NCBI GenBank assembly: GCA_947384055.1
Contig: CANDFO010000032.1
Location: 1-24,240, forward strand
Direction: 5' to 3'
DNA from: an uncultured Flavonifractor sp.
GTDB taxonomy: Bacteria; Bacillota; Clostridia; Oscillospirales; Oscillospiraceae
DNA: 24,240 nt
Shown: in pieces, positions 7,803-14,531 of the stretch
Layout: each line of letters starts with the position of its first letter
How positions within the stretch are numbered: position 1 is the stretch's first letter
Notes under the pieces: generated by a model
What the model was told of the DNA's origin: nothing
What the model saw: the letters and a program-made list of their open reading frames with translations, nothing else
Databases searched by the model: none
Program-made: the position numbers and the translations under genes

Positions 7803-8612
7803 TCAGACACCTGCCTTCTGTCTAAATTCTCTGACAAATGTGTTGAAATTATCGACCGTATACCATCTCGCATAAGGCGTTTGGGATATGGGAGTCTGCA
7901 TTCTCGCTCCCTTTGGATATGACCTCGAGTATAAAATTCTGGATTGAAACAGCGGAATATCCCTGCCCGTGCACCAGTCTTTAATATCGTCTATCGCATC
8001 GTAACCCTCCGGACGGTAGCCGTCTTCTCCGTTGATGACCGCTCCCAGAATCTGCACCTGCTGCCGGGGATTCCGCATGTTGTATTCCGAAATAGACTGA
8101 TACAGCAGCGGCAGGCCAATGGTGCATAAATACTCCGGCATAATCGGAATCAAAACATAGTCGCTGACAAAAAACGCGGCCTCCGATATAACGGACATGG
8201 TGGGCGGACAATCCAGGATGATGACGTCATAGCTGCCTTCAACAGCCGACAGCTTGTTCTTCAAAATATTGTTTGCATTTGTGGCCGTCTGCATGGTCCT
8301 GTACAGCTCTAATTTTGCGCAGACTACATGGAGGTTTTTACACCCCGGCACCCCGACAATATAATCCTCCATGGGCCGAATCGGTATATTAAAATTACCT
8401 TCCTCAAACAATTCGCATATCGTCGGGTCTCCGCGGCTTAAAATCTTTTGATACTTGGAATATCCCAATAAATACTGCGTGAGGTTAAACTGCGGGTCCA
8501 GGTCCAGCATTAAAACCTTTCTATCGCCGCTCAGCGCATATCCCAAATTCATCGATATCGTAGTCTTTCCCACACCGCCCTTAAAATTCATCACAGTGAT
8601 GATTTTTGCCAT
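7803..8612 (-). CDS. ParA/Soj/MinD-family ATPase
   Basis: This 269-aa protein is a deviant-Walker P-loop ATPase of the kind that positions DNA or protein cargo. Visible motifs are the Walker A FKGGVGKTT (residues 10-18, with the signature Lys11), the A' motif LDLDPQFNLTQ (35-45) and the Walker B IILDCPPT (131-138). It lacks the extra N-terminal DNA-binding domain of plasmid type Ia ParA and is close to chromosomal Soj length. The ATG is preceded by AAGGGG about 10 nt upstream. It forms a two-gene unit with the following hypothetical gene and is flanked by direct repeat copies 1 and 2. No ParB gene or obvious parS cluster is present, so its cargo is unknown. Confidence 0.88.
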   Translation of the reverse strand: MAKIITVMNFKGGVGKTTISMNLGYALSGDRKVLMLDLDPQFNLTQYLLGYSKYQKILSRGDPTICELFEEGNFNIPIRPMEDYIVGVPGCKNLHVVCAKLELYRTMQTATNANNILKNKLSAVEGSYDVIILDCPPTMSVISEAAFFVSDYVLIPIMPEYLCTIGLPLLYQSISEYNMRNPRQQVQILGAVINGEDGYRPEGYDAIDDIKDWCTGRDIPLFQSRILYSRSYPKGARMQTPISQTPYARWYTVDNFNTFVREFRQKAGV

Positions 8613-8686
8613 ATGAATTCGCCCCTTCCCCTTTCATGCAGCTTAAACGCTTCGACTACCCGCCGCCGTGATACCCCCGTCAAAAC

Positions 8687-8717
8687 GGCATGCCCCGCCT
8701 TCCGGCGGGGCATGCCA
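8687..8717 (-). terminator. Intrinsic terminator hairpin after the coaD gene group
   Basis: A perfect 13-bp stem (8687-8699 with 8705-8717) encloses a 5-nt loop. On the minus strand it is followed by GTTTTG. It lies downstream of the coiled-coil gene ending at 8962 and upstream of the ParA-like gene, with repeat copy 2 directly before it in the direction of transcription. Confidence 0.7.
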
Positions 8718-8720
8718 TAC

Positions 8721-8915
8721 TGTCGAAAAACTTCCCCCGCGGGAAGGCCTCGCAGAGTTTTGCCGCCCGAAGGCGGCAAAATAAAGTCAAAATTGGTCAT
8801 TTTCGGGGACATGTGCCTCGAAAATGACACCTCTCGGCCTGCAAGTGTGCCCAAAAGGTGCGCGCAGCAGGCCGCATCCCTTTTGTCGAAAAAGGCCTCC
8901 GGCCTTTTTCGACAG
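8721..8915 (+). repeat. Structured interspersed repeat, copy 2 (intact ends)
   Basis: This 195-bp copy has perfect 11-bp terminal inverted repeats, CTGTCGAAAAA at 8721-8731 and TTTTTCGACAG at 8905-8915. It is in the same orientation as copy 1 and has the same four hairpins. Its third stem contains a G-U pair that is intermediate between the A-U of copies 1 and 4 and the G-C of copy 3. It lies 3 bp from the terminator at 8687-8717, but here I see no full second copy of that hairpin on the other side. It and the terminator fill the gap 8613-8961; the rest of the gap shows nothing I can name. Confidence 0.88.
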
Positions 8916-8961
8916 GCATATATGTCACCTGTCTGTTCTCTATTTGCAACCGGGATACGCG

Positions 8962-9465
8962 CTACTCTTCCGCCGCGTTGAAGGGCAGACGGCCGCCCTG
9001 TCCGGAGCTCCCCGCCAGAGCCCGGAAGCGGGAGCGAGACTTTTTAATTTCGTCGTATGCCTCGCTGACTGCCTCCTCCGTGCGGCGCAGGGCATCCTCG
9101 CAGTATTCGTTGGCCGCCCGGCGCAGCTCCCGGCTGCGCTCCTCAGCGGTCCGGAGAATCTCGCTGCCCTTCTGCTTGGCCTGGGCCAGCAGCTCGTCCT
9201 GGGCCAGAATCTGCCGGGCCTGGTCCTCCGCCTGCTTGCGGATCAGTTCTCCCTCCCGCTTGGCGGAGGCGATATACTCCGTCCGCGCGGCAACCAGCTT
9301 TTTGGCCTCGGCCAGCTCCATGGGGAACTGCCCCCGAATTTCATCCAGCAGGTCCAGCGCCTTGTCCCGCTCAATGATGCACTTATCGCTGGTCAGGGGC
9401 ATACCTTTGGCCTCGTCGATCATATCGAAGAGCATGTCCAATAATTCCTCCACACCGGTAGCCAT
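8962..9465 (-). CDS. Coiled-coil protein downstream of coaD, ATPase-stalk/DivIVA-like
   Basis: The 167-aa product has an acidic N-terminus (MATGVEELLDMLFDMIDEAK) and a long coiled coil at about residues 50-145 rich in Ala, Glu, Arg and Gln, then a short Gly-rich tail. No membrane segment or catalytic motif is present. Proteins of this kind next to coaD in Clostridia are usually labelled ATPase or ATP synthase subunit B-like only because of the coiled coil. I would call it a structural or scaffold protein of unknown role. Its ATG overlaps the coaD stop (TGATG), so expression is tied to coaD. Confidence 0.8.
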   Translation of the reverse strand: MATGVEELLDMLFDMIDEAKGMPLTSDKCIIERDKALDLLDEIRGQFPMELAEAKKLVAARTEYIASAKREGELIRKQAEDQARQILAQDELLAQAKQKGSEILRTAEERSRELRRAANEYCEDALRRTEEAVSEAYDEIKKSRSRFRALAGSSGQGGRLPFNAAEE

Positions 9466-9962
9466 CAGCGGTCCCTCCTGCTGTTCATTTTTTCATTCAC
9501 GTCGGCGATGATCTCCCGGGGCAGAAAGTCGCTCAGGTCGGCTCCGTAGCGGGCCATCTCTTTTACGACACTGGAGCTCACATAGGTATATTTCGCGCTG
9601 GAGGGGAGAAACATGGTCTCCAGCCTGGGGTTGAGCTTGCGGTTGATCAGAGCCATCTGGAGCTCGTTCTCATAGTCGGACACCGCCCGCAGACCCTTCA
9701 CCAGGGTGCAGGCGCGTTTCTGCCGGGCGTACTCCGCCAGAAGGGTGGCCGAACAGTCTACCTCTACGTTGGGCAGCTTGGCCACCACCCGCCGGATCAG
9801 CTCCACCCGCTCCTCCGGCAGAAACAGGCCGGAATTGACCTTGTTTGAATTGACCATCACACAGACAATCAGCCGGTCAAAGCATACCGCCGCCCGCTTG
9901 ATGATGTTCAGGTGTCCCAGCGTGATGGGATCGAAGCTCCCGGGGTAGATGGCGGTTTTCAC
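9465..9962 (-). CDS. coaD: Pantetheine-phosphate adenylyltransferase
   Basis: CoaD transfers AMP from ATP to 4'-phosphopantetheine, the penultimate step of coenzyme A synthesis in the cytosol. The 165-aa protein has the nucleotidyltransferase motif YPGSFDPITLGH (TxGH at 14-17), the substrate loop KGLRAVSDYENELQMA, and the C-terminal TYVSSSVVKEMARYG with the ISSS/T-type motif. Length is normal (about 160-165 aa). It starts 30 nt after rsmD, a pairing common across Firmicutes, and overlaps the coiled-coil gene by one base. Confidence 0.97.
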   Translation of the reverse strand: MKTAIYPGSFDPITLGHLNIIKRAAVCFDRLIVCVMVNSNKVNSGLFLPEERVELIRRVVAKLPNVEVDCSATLLAEYARQKRACTLVKGLRAVSDYENELQMALINRKLNPRLETMFLPSSAKYTYVSSSVVKEMARYGADLSDFLPREIIADVNEKMNSRRDR

Positions 9963-9992
9963 CGGACTTCACATCCTTGCCTGCTCCCGCCG

Positions 9993-10538
9993 CTATACGG
10001 CCCGGCGGTACAGGGTGATCTTAATCCTGCCGTAGCGGTACTCCCGGCCCTTCCCATAGGGGGCAGGCAGCTCCGGCAGCACGCGGTCGGCCGCGCTTTC
10101 GCATACTATTATACCATTTCCAGCCATAATGTCAATTGCGGCGATGGTTTCCAGGCATTTTTCCAGCAGGCCGCTCTCATAGGGCGGGTCCAGGAAGGCC
10201 AGTCCGAATTTCTCCCGGCACCCGCTGAGGAAGGCCAGACAGTCCCCCTGGACCACCCGCGCCCGGTCCGCAAACCCGCAGTGGGCCGCATTCTCCCGGA
10301 TAAGCCCCGCCGCGGCTTTGGACTGGTCGACAAAGGTCGCGTGCTCCGCGCCGCGGGACAGGGCCTCAATTCCCAGCTGTCCGGTTCCGCCGAACAGGTC
10401 CAACACTCGGCGGCCTTCCACATCGAATTGGACGATATTGAACATGGATTCCTTGACCTTGTCCGTGGTAGGCCGGGTCTCCAGGCCGGGCAGCTCCTTC
10501 AGCTTCCGGCCCCGGGCCAGTCCGGTGATAACGCGCAT
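9993..10538 (-). CDS. rsmD: 16S rRNA (guanine966-N2)-methyltransferase
   Basis: RsmD methylates G966 in 16S rRNA. The 181-aa protein begins MRVITGLARGRKLKELPG, carries the SAM-binding motif VLDLFGGTGQLGIEALSRGA and the catalytic LDPPY motif. I chose the ATG at 10538 because AAGGAAGG lies just upstream and the family begins at this residue. The longer open frame adds 26 unrelated residues. It is 122 nt downstream of the lipoprotein gene and 30 nt upstream of coaD. Confidence 0.95.
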   Translation of the reverse strand: MRVITGLARGRKLKELPGLETRPTTDKVKESMFNIVQFDVEGRRVLDLFGGTGQLGIEALSRGAEHATFVDQSKAAAGLIRENAAHCGFADRARVVQGDCLAFLSGCREKFGLAFLDPPYESGLLEKCLETIAAIDIMAGNGIIVCESAADRVLPELPAPYGKGREYRYGRIKITLYRRAV

Positions 10539-10660
10539 GATATCCTTCCTTTCTGAATTGAGCAGTGAATCCAAGGGGCGGCAGGCCGAGATAAAACAGT
10601 CCGGGGATGGGTCCACGGGAAGGAGTCCCCAGTCTCAGATAAGCAGGCAAAAGGGCAGGG

Positions 10661-12064
10661 TCAAGAGGGCAGCGCCCCCGAACCGTTCCAGAAAAAGCGC
10701 GTGGCGGCAGTCTCCGGCACATTCAAATAGTCCCATTGATGCCCGGTTTCCCGCATATAGTCGCTGGTCACATTAAAGTAGCGGTGGGTGACACGGCAGA
10801 TGGCGTGGGGGGAGGCCCAGGACAGGTCCCCAACGGGGTCGTCCCAGGTGGGGTCTACGCAGTACCATTCCCCGTCCAGACGCACCATATTCCAAGCGTG
10901 GTCGCTGGTGGAGTCGGAAGAGGCCCCCACCACAGTGATGCACTCCACATCGGCCAGGTCCATCAGCAGCTGGAACGCGGCGGCGTAGCCCAGGCAGATA
11001 CCGTAACCTCCCACCAGCGGCCCGTAGGGATTGGTATTGTCCGGCAGTCCCCTGGGTGTGCGGACATCGTGAACCTGCTGATCATAGGCACAGTTGGACA
11101 CCAGCCAGTCGTGAAGCGCCAGCTCCTTTTCAAAATCGCTCATCTCCGGGGTGATACACTCCGCCAGAACCTCCCTGCATTTGTCCAGAATGGCGGCGTC
11201 CTTTTCACTGAGACCGCCCCCGCCGCCGGAGGTATAGGCCGTCCGGACTGCCGTGGTGTCATAGAGGCTCATGTCAAACTCGTTGGGCGGATGAAACGGG
11301 GGAAAACCGCTGATATCCAGGTCCGGATTCAGCAGCTGGGCTGTTGGGGCAGATGTTGGAACAGGCGGCGCGGCCGTTTCAGCGGGGGAGGCTGTCACTC
11401 CCGGCGTCCCGGTGAAAGCAGGCGGCTGTATTGTGGCGGGCGGTGTGTCCGCAGGGGCCGGCGGCATATCTCCAGGCTCCGCCGCAGTTGTAAGGGGCGG
11501 CGTGTCTGCGGGAGTGTCCGCGGTCGGCTGGGGAGATGCGGCAAACCCCGGCTCCGCAGGGAGCTCCCCCGACAGACAGGCGGTTAAAACCTCCTCCGCG
11601 GACCCCGGGTCTCCACAGATCAGCAGGGCCGCGCATCCCTCTACACAGACGATGCCTCCTCCCTCCACCAGCGCGGCCTGGTCCGGGGCGTAGCCGAAAA
11701 AATCCCCCAGCCGGGTCTGGCGGTAGCTCTCCAGGGCAGACAGAACGGCCTCTCTGTCCTCCGGGGCAGACAGCCGCACTACCGCAATTTCCCGGGCGTC
11801 TACGCCGGAGGCGGCGCAGACCGCCCCTTCGGTCCAGCGCTTCTCTTCCAGGCCATAGCGCTCCGTCAGATAAAAGTCCCGGTCCTCTTCCGGCAGCAGG
11901 GACATCCCCGCCAGATCCTCCTGACTGTCCACCACCGCCTGAACCGCCTGCCCCACGGTGACAGGGGGCGCCGCAGCCGGCGAGCCGGTCTCTTTGCCCG
12001 GCGCCCGCCCCGCGCAGCCGCACAGTGCCAGCAGAACGGCAGCGATGGCTGCTGCCCGCCTCAT
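10661..12064 (-). CDS. Lipoprotein: DUF4358-like domain, Pro/Thr linker, transglutaminase-like domain
   Basis: The 467-aa product starts with a short basic region and a hydrophobic lipoprotein signal ending LLALCGCAGR, with Cys17 (or Cys15) as the likely lipidated residue, so it should sit on the outer face of the membrane. Residues about 35-165 resemble DUF4358. A Pro/Thr/Ala-rich linker spans about 175-245. Residues about 285-415 form a transglutaminase-core fold with the apparent triad Cys357 (GICLGYAAA), His389 (SDHAWNMV) and Asp404 (VDPTWDDP). Such domains act as peptidases or cross-linkers; the substrate here is unknown. Its ATG overlaps the uvrC stop (ATGA). The two-domain combination is the notable point; the DUF4358 call is by recall of the family pattern. 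Confidence 0.85.
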   Translation of the reverse strand: MRRAAAIAAVLLALCGCAGRAPGKETGSPAAAPPVTVGQAVQAVVDSQEDLAGMSLLPEEDRDFYLTERYGLEEKRWTEGAVCAASGVDAREIAVVRLSAPEDREAVLSALESYRQTRLGDFFGYAPDQAALVEGGGIVCVEGCAALLICGDPGSAEEVLTACLSGELPAEPGFAASPQPTADTPADTPPLTTAAEPGDMPPAPADTPPATIQPPAFTGTPGVTASPAETAAPPVPTSAPTAQLLNPDLDISGFPPFHPPNEFDMSLYDTTAVRTAYTSGGGGGLSEKDAAILDKCREVLAECITPEMSDFEKELALHDWLVSNCAYDQQVHDVRTPRGLPDNTNPYGPLVGGYGICLGYAAAFQLLMDLADVECITVVGASSDSTSDHAWNMVRLDGEWYCVDPTWDDPVGDLSWASPHAICRVTHRYFNVTSDYMRETGHQWDYLNVPETAATRFFWNGSGALPS

Positions 12065-13896
12065 GTCTCCGCCTCCCCCCCGTGGAAATAGTCAAAAACC
12101 GCTTGGGCGGTGTTTTTAGGCACCACGGCGTTCAGCTCCGCGAAGGACGCCGCCTTGATCTGTTTTACGCTTTTGAAGTGTTTCAGCAGCTCGGCCCGGC
12201 GCTTCTCACCCACGCCGGGAATCTTATCCAGCACCGAGCCCTTGACCCGCTGATTCTGCTGCTGGCGGTGGAATTCGATGGCGAAGCGGTGGGTCTCCTC
12301 CTGAATCTGGCCGATCAGGGAAAAAACCGCCTGGTTGCCCTGGATGCCGATCTCCCGGCCGTCGGGCGTCACCAGGGCCCGGGTCCGGTGGCGGTCATCC
12401 TTCACCATGCCGAATACCGGGATGTCCAGCCCCAGGGCCTCCAGCACCCGCACCGCAACTTTGGCGTGGTTTTCCCCGCCGTCGATGAGCAGCAGGTCGG
12501 GCTTTTCAGAAAATTTTTCGTCTCCCTCCAGGTAGCGCTTAAACCGCCGGGTCAGCACCTGCTCCATGGAGGCGTAATCGTCGGGGCCGTCCATGCCCTT
12601 CAGCTTAAAGTGCCGGTAGTCCCGTTTCAGGGGCCTGGCGTTCACATAGACCACCATGGAGGCCACGATGTCGTCGGCCCCCTGGTTGGAAATATCGTAG
12701 GATTCCATCCGGCGGGGCGGCCCCTCCAGGTCCAGCATGCGGCCCAGCAGCTCCAGCAGCTTGCTCTGCCGCTCCTCCCGGCTGGTCCAGCGCTCCACCT
12801 CCTCCACGGCGTTCTTGTTGGCCAGGCGTATCAGGTCCATTTTGGCCCCCCGCTGGGGCGTGAGCAGATTTACCCGCCTGCCCGCCCCCTCGGAGAGCAT
12901 CCGGGTCAGGGGAACCTCGTCCTCCAGCTCACAGGGGAGCAGAATCTGCCGGGGCAGGTGCCCCCGCCCGCCGTAGTACTGCCGTACCAGGGCGGAGAGG
13001 ATATCCGCCGTGTCCTCCTCCATGGGGGTGTCGATCAGGTCCCAATCCTTGGCGGCCAGCTCTCCCTCCACGTAGTGAAGCACCACAAAGCAGCTCCGGG
13101 TGGCCTCTCCCCGGTGGAAGCCCACCACATCGGTGTCCGCCAGACTGCCGGCCACCACCTTCTGGCGCTTGCCCAGCAGCTCAATAGCCCGGTAGCGGTC
13201 CCGGAGCCCGGCGGCTTTTTCAAAGCGCAGCTCCGCCGCCGCCTGTTCCATCTCCGCCTGGAGCTCCTCCCCCACCTCCTGGAATTTTCCCTCCAGCAGG
13301 CGGACGGCCTGGTCGATAGACTCCCGGTAGCGGTCCTGGTCCATGTCCGGGCGGCAGTATCCGTCGCACTGGCCCATGTGGTAATTCAGACAGGGCCGCT
13401 CCTTCCCGATATCCCGGGGGAATTTCTTGCCGCAGGAGGGCAGCTTCAGGGCCATGCGCAGGGCGTCAATGATATTCTGGGTGGCCCCCCGGCTCCCGTA
13501 GGGGCCGAAATACCGGGCTCCGTCCTCCGCGGCGCGGTTGGCCAGGGAGAATTTCGGGTAGTCCTCCTTTACGGTCAGGCGGATATAGGGGTAGCCCTTG
13601 TCGTCCTTCAGCAGAATGTTGTACCGGGGCTGGTGGCGTTTGATGAGGGAATTCTCCAGCACCAGGGCCTCAAATTCCGAATCAGCCACAATTACATCGA
13701 AGTGGTGGATCTGGCTCACCATGGCCCGGGTCTTTTCGGTGTGCGAAGCCAGATTCGCAAAATACTGGCTCACCCGGTTTTTCAGCGCCTTGGCCTTGCC
13801 CACGTAGATAACCTCGTTCCTGGCGTCCTGCATGATATAGACGCCCGGCTTCAGCGGCAGCGCACGGGCTTTTTCTTTCAGCTCGTCAAAGGTCAT
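12061..13896 (-). CDS. uvrC: Excinuclease ABC subunit C
   Basis: UvrC makes both incisions in nucleotide excision repair with UvrA and UvrB. The 611-aa protein begins MTFDELKEKARALPLKPGVY and shows the GIY-YIG nuclease (PGVYIMQDARNEVIYVGKAK), a cysteine cluster (CGKKF, RPCLNYHMGQCDGYC) as in iron-sulfur UvrC proteins, a UVR helix pair for UvrB contact, the RNase H-like nuclease domain with LLIDGGENH, and the C-terminal helix-hairpin-helix (LDKIPGVGEKRRAELLKHF). Length is normal. I preferred the ATG at 13896 because the extra 40 upstream codons do not resemble the family, although the ribosome site there is weak. Confidence 0.96.
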   Translation of the reverse strand: MTFDELKEKARALPLKPGVYIMQDARNEVIYVGKAKALKNRVSQYFANLASHTEKTRAMVSQIHHFDVIVADSEFEALVLENSLIKRHQPRYNILLKDDKGYPYIRLTVKEDYPKFSLANRAAEDGARYFGPYGSRGATQNIIDALRMALKLPSCGKKFPRDIGKERPCLNYHMGQCDGYCRPDMDQDRYRESIDQAVRLLEGKFQEVGEELQAEMEQAAAELRFEKAAGLRDRYRAIELLGKRQKVVAGSLADTDVVGFHRGEATRSCFVVLHYVEGELAAKDWDLIDTPMEEDTADILSALVRQYYGGRGHLPRQILLPCELEDEVPLTRMLSEGAGRRVNLLTPQRGAKMDLIRLANKNAVEEVERWTSREERQSKLLELLGRMLDLEGPPRRMESYDISNQGADDIVASMVVYVNARPLKRDYRHFKLKGMDGPDDYASMEQVLTRRFKRYLEGDEKFSEKPDLLLIDGGENHAKVAVRVLEALGLDIPVFGMVKDDRHRTRALVTPDGREIGIQGNQAVFSLIGQIQEETHRFAIEFHRQQQNQRVKGSVLDKIPGVGEKRRAELLKHFKSVKQIKAASFAELNAVVPKNTAQAVFDYFHGGEAET

Positions 13897-14019
13897 AAAT
13901 TCACGCTTTCTGTCACAGTTGAAGCACTTGAGAAGCGGTAAAAGACCGATGGGGAAAACAGGGGCGGCTTGATTCCCGCCAAACGGCTTTGCTGTTTTTT
14001 CAATTGATCTGACCACATC

Positions 14020-14049
14020 AAAAAAAGCGCCGCGGCTGCGGCGCTTTTT
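14020..14049. terminator. Bidirectional intrinsic terminator between ptsH and uvrC
   Basis: GCGCCGC (14027-14033) and GCGGCGC (14038-14044) pair around a GGCT loop. A run of six A lies at 14021-14026 and five T at 14045-14049, so the hairpin can end transcription on either strand. On the minus strand it follows ptsH directly. Confidence 0.85.
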
Positions 14050-14093
14050 CCGGCCGGTGCCCGGAATCTCTGATATCTTCCGGGCGCCGTCTC

Positions 14094-14357
14094 TTACTCG
14101 GCAAAATTGGAGGAGATCAGCTCCACAAGCGCCTCCACCGCCTCTTTGTCGTCGGGGCCGTCAGCAATCAGATTGATGGACGTGCCCTTTACAATGCCCA
14201 GGGACAGAACCCCCAGCAGGCTCTTCGCGTTGACGCGCCGGTCGTCCTTCTCCACCCATATGGAGCTCTTGAACTCGTTGGCTTTCTGGATGAAAAACGT
14301 AGCTGGCCTGGCGTGCAGGCCCACCTGGTTGTTCACCACTGCCTCTTTCATATACAT
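14094..14357 (-). CDS. ptsH: HPr phosphocarrier protein
   Basis: HPr passes phosphate from enzyme I to sugar-specific enzyme II proteins and, when phosphorylated on Ser46, acts as corepressor for CcpA in Firmicutes. The 87-aa protein has His15 in VGLHARPATF and Ser46 in VNAKSLLGVLSLG. Both numbers fit exactly if translation starts at the first ATG of ATGTATATG (14357), which also has GGGGGG 8 nt upstream. Having His15 distinguishes it from Crh. It is a single-gene unit with its own promoter and terminator. Enzyme I is not in the window. Confidence 0.95.
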   Translation of the reverse strand: MYMKEAVVNNQVGLHARPATFFIQKANEFKSSIWVEKDDRRVNAKSLLGVLSLGIVKGTSINLIADGPDDKEAVEALVELISSNFAE

Positions 14358-14398
14358 AGTGTTTTCCCCCCAAGATACGTCAGGCATTCTTCCCGTAT

Positions 14399-14427
14399 AG
14401 CATAGCAAATTTGTGCCAAACCGTCAA
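14399..14427 (-). promoter_or_regulatory. Predicted sigma-A promoter of ptsH
   Basis: On the minus strand TTGACG (14427-14422) and TATGCT (14404-14399) are 17 nt apart. The -35 matches at 5 of 6 bases and the -10 at 4 of 6. The leader would be about 35 nt, with the ribosome site included. Confidence 0.7.
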
Positions 14428-14531
14428 TGACAAAATACACAAATTCCAGGGACAAAACTAGCTTTATTGACGGAGATGTCACCTGCCTGCGCCGCCGGAA
14501 CGTCTCTGAGCGGCAGACATCGTCTGTCCTG

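Noticed and set aside
6971..8915. CRISPR array or integron-like array suggested by recurring palindromic segments
   Set aside because: Copies are about 200 bp, far apart, in both orientations and without regular spacers; no Cas or integrase gene is present.
10539..10660. Possible promoter (TTGACC, 17 nt, TATCTG) before rsmD
   Set aside because: The -10 matches consensus at only 3 of 6 bases, so it is not listed as a feature; rsmD may be read from upstream.
12025..13941. Plus-strand open frame of 638 codons opposite uvrC
   Set aside because: Shadow of uvrC in GC-rich DNA; no recognisable domain and low-complexity composition.
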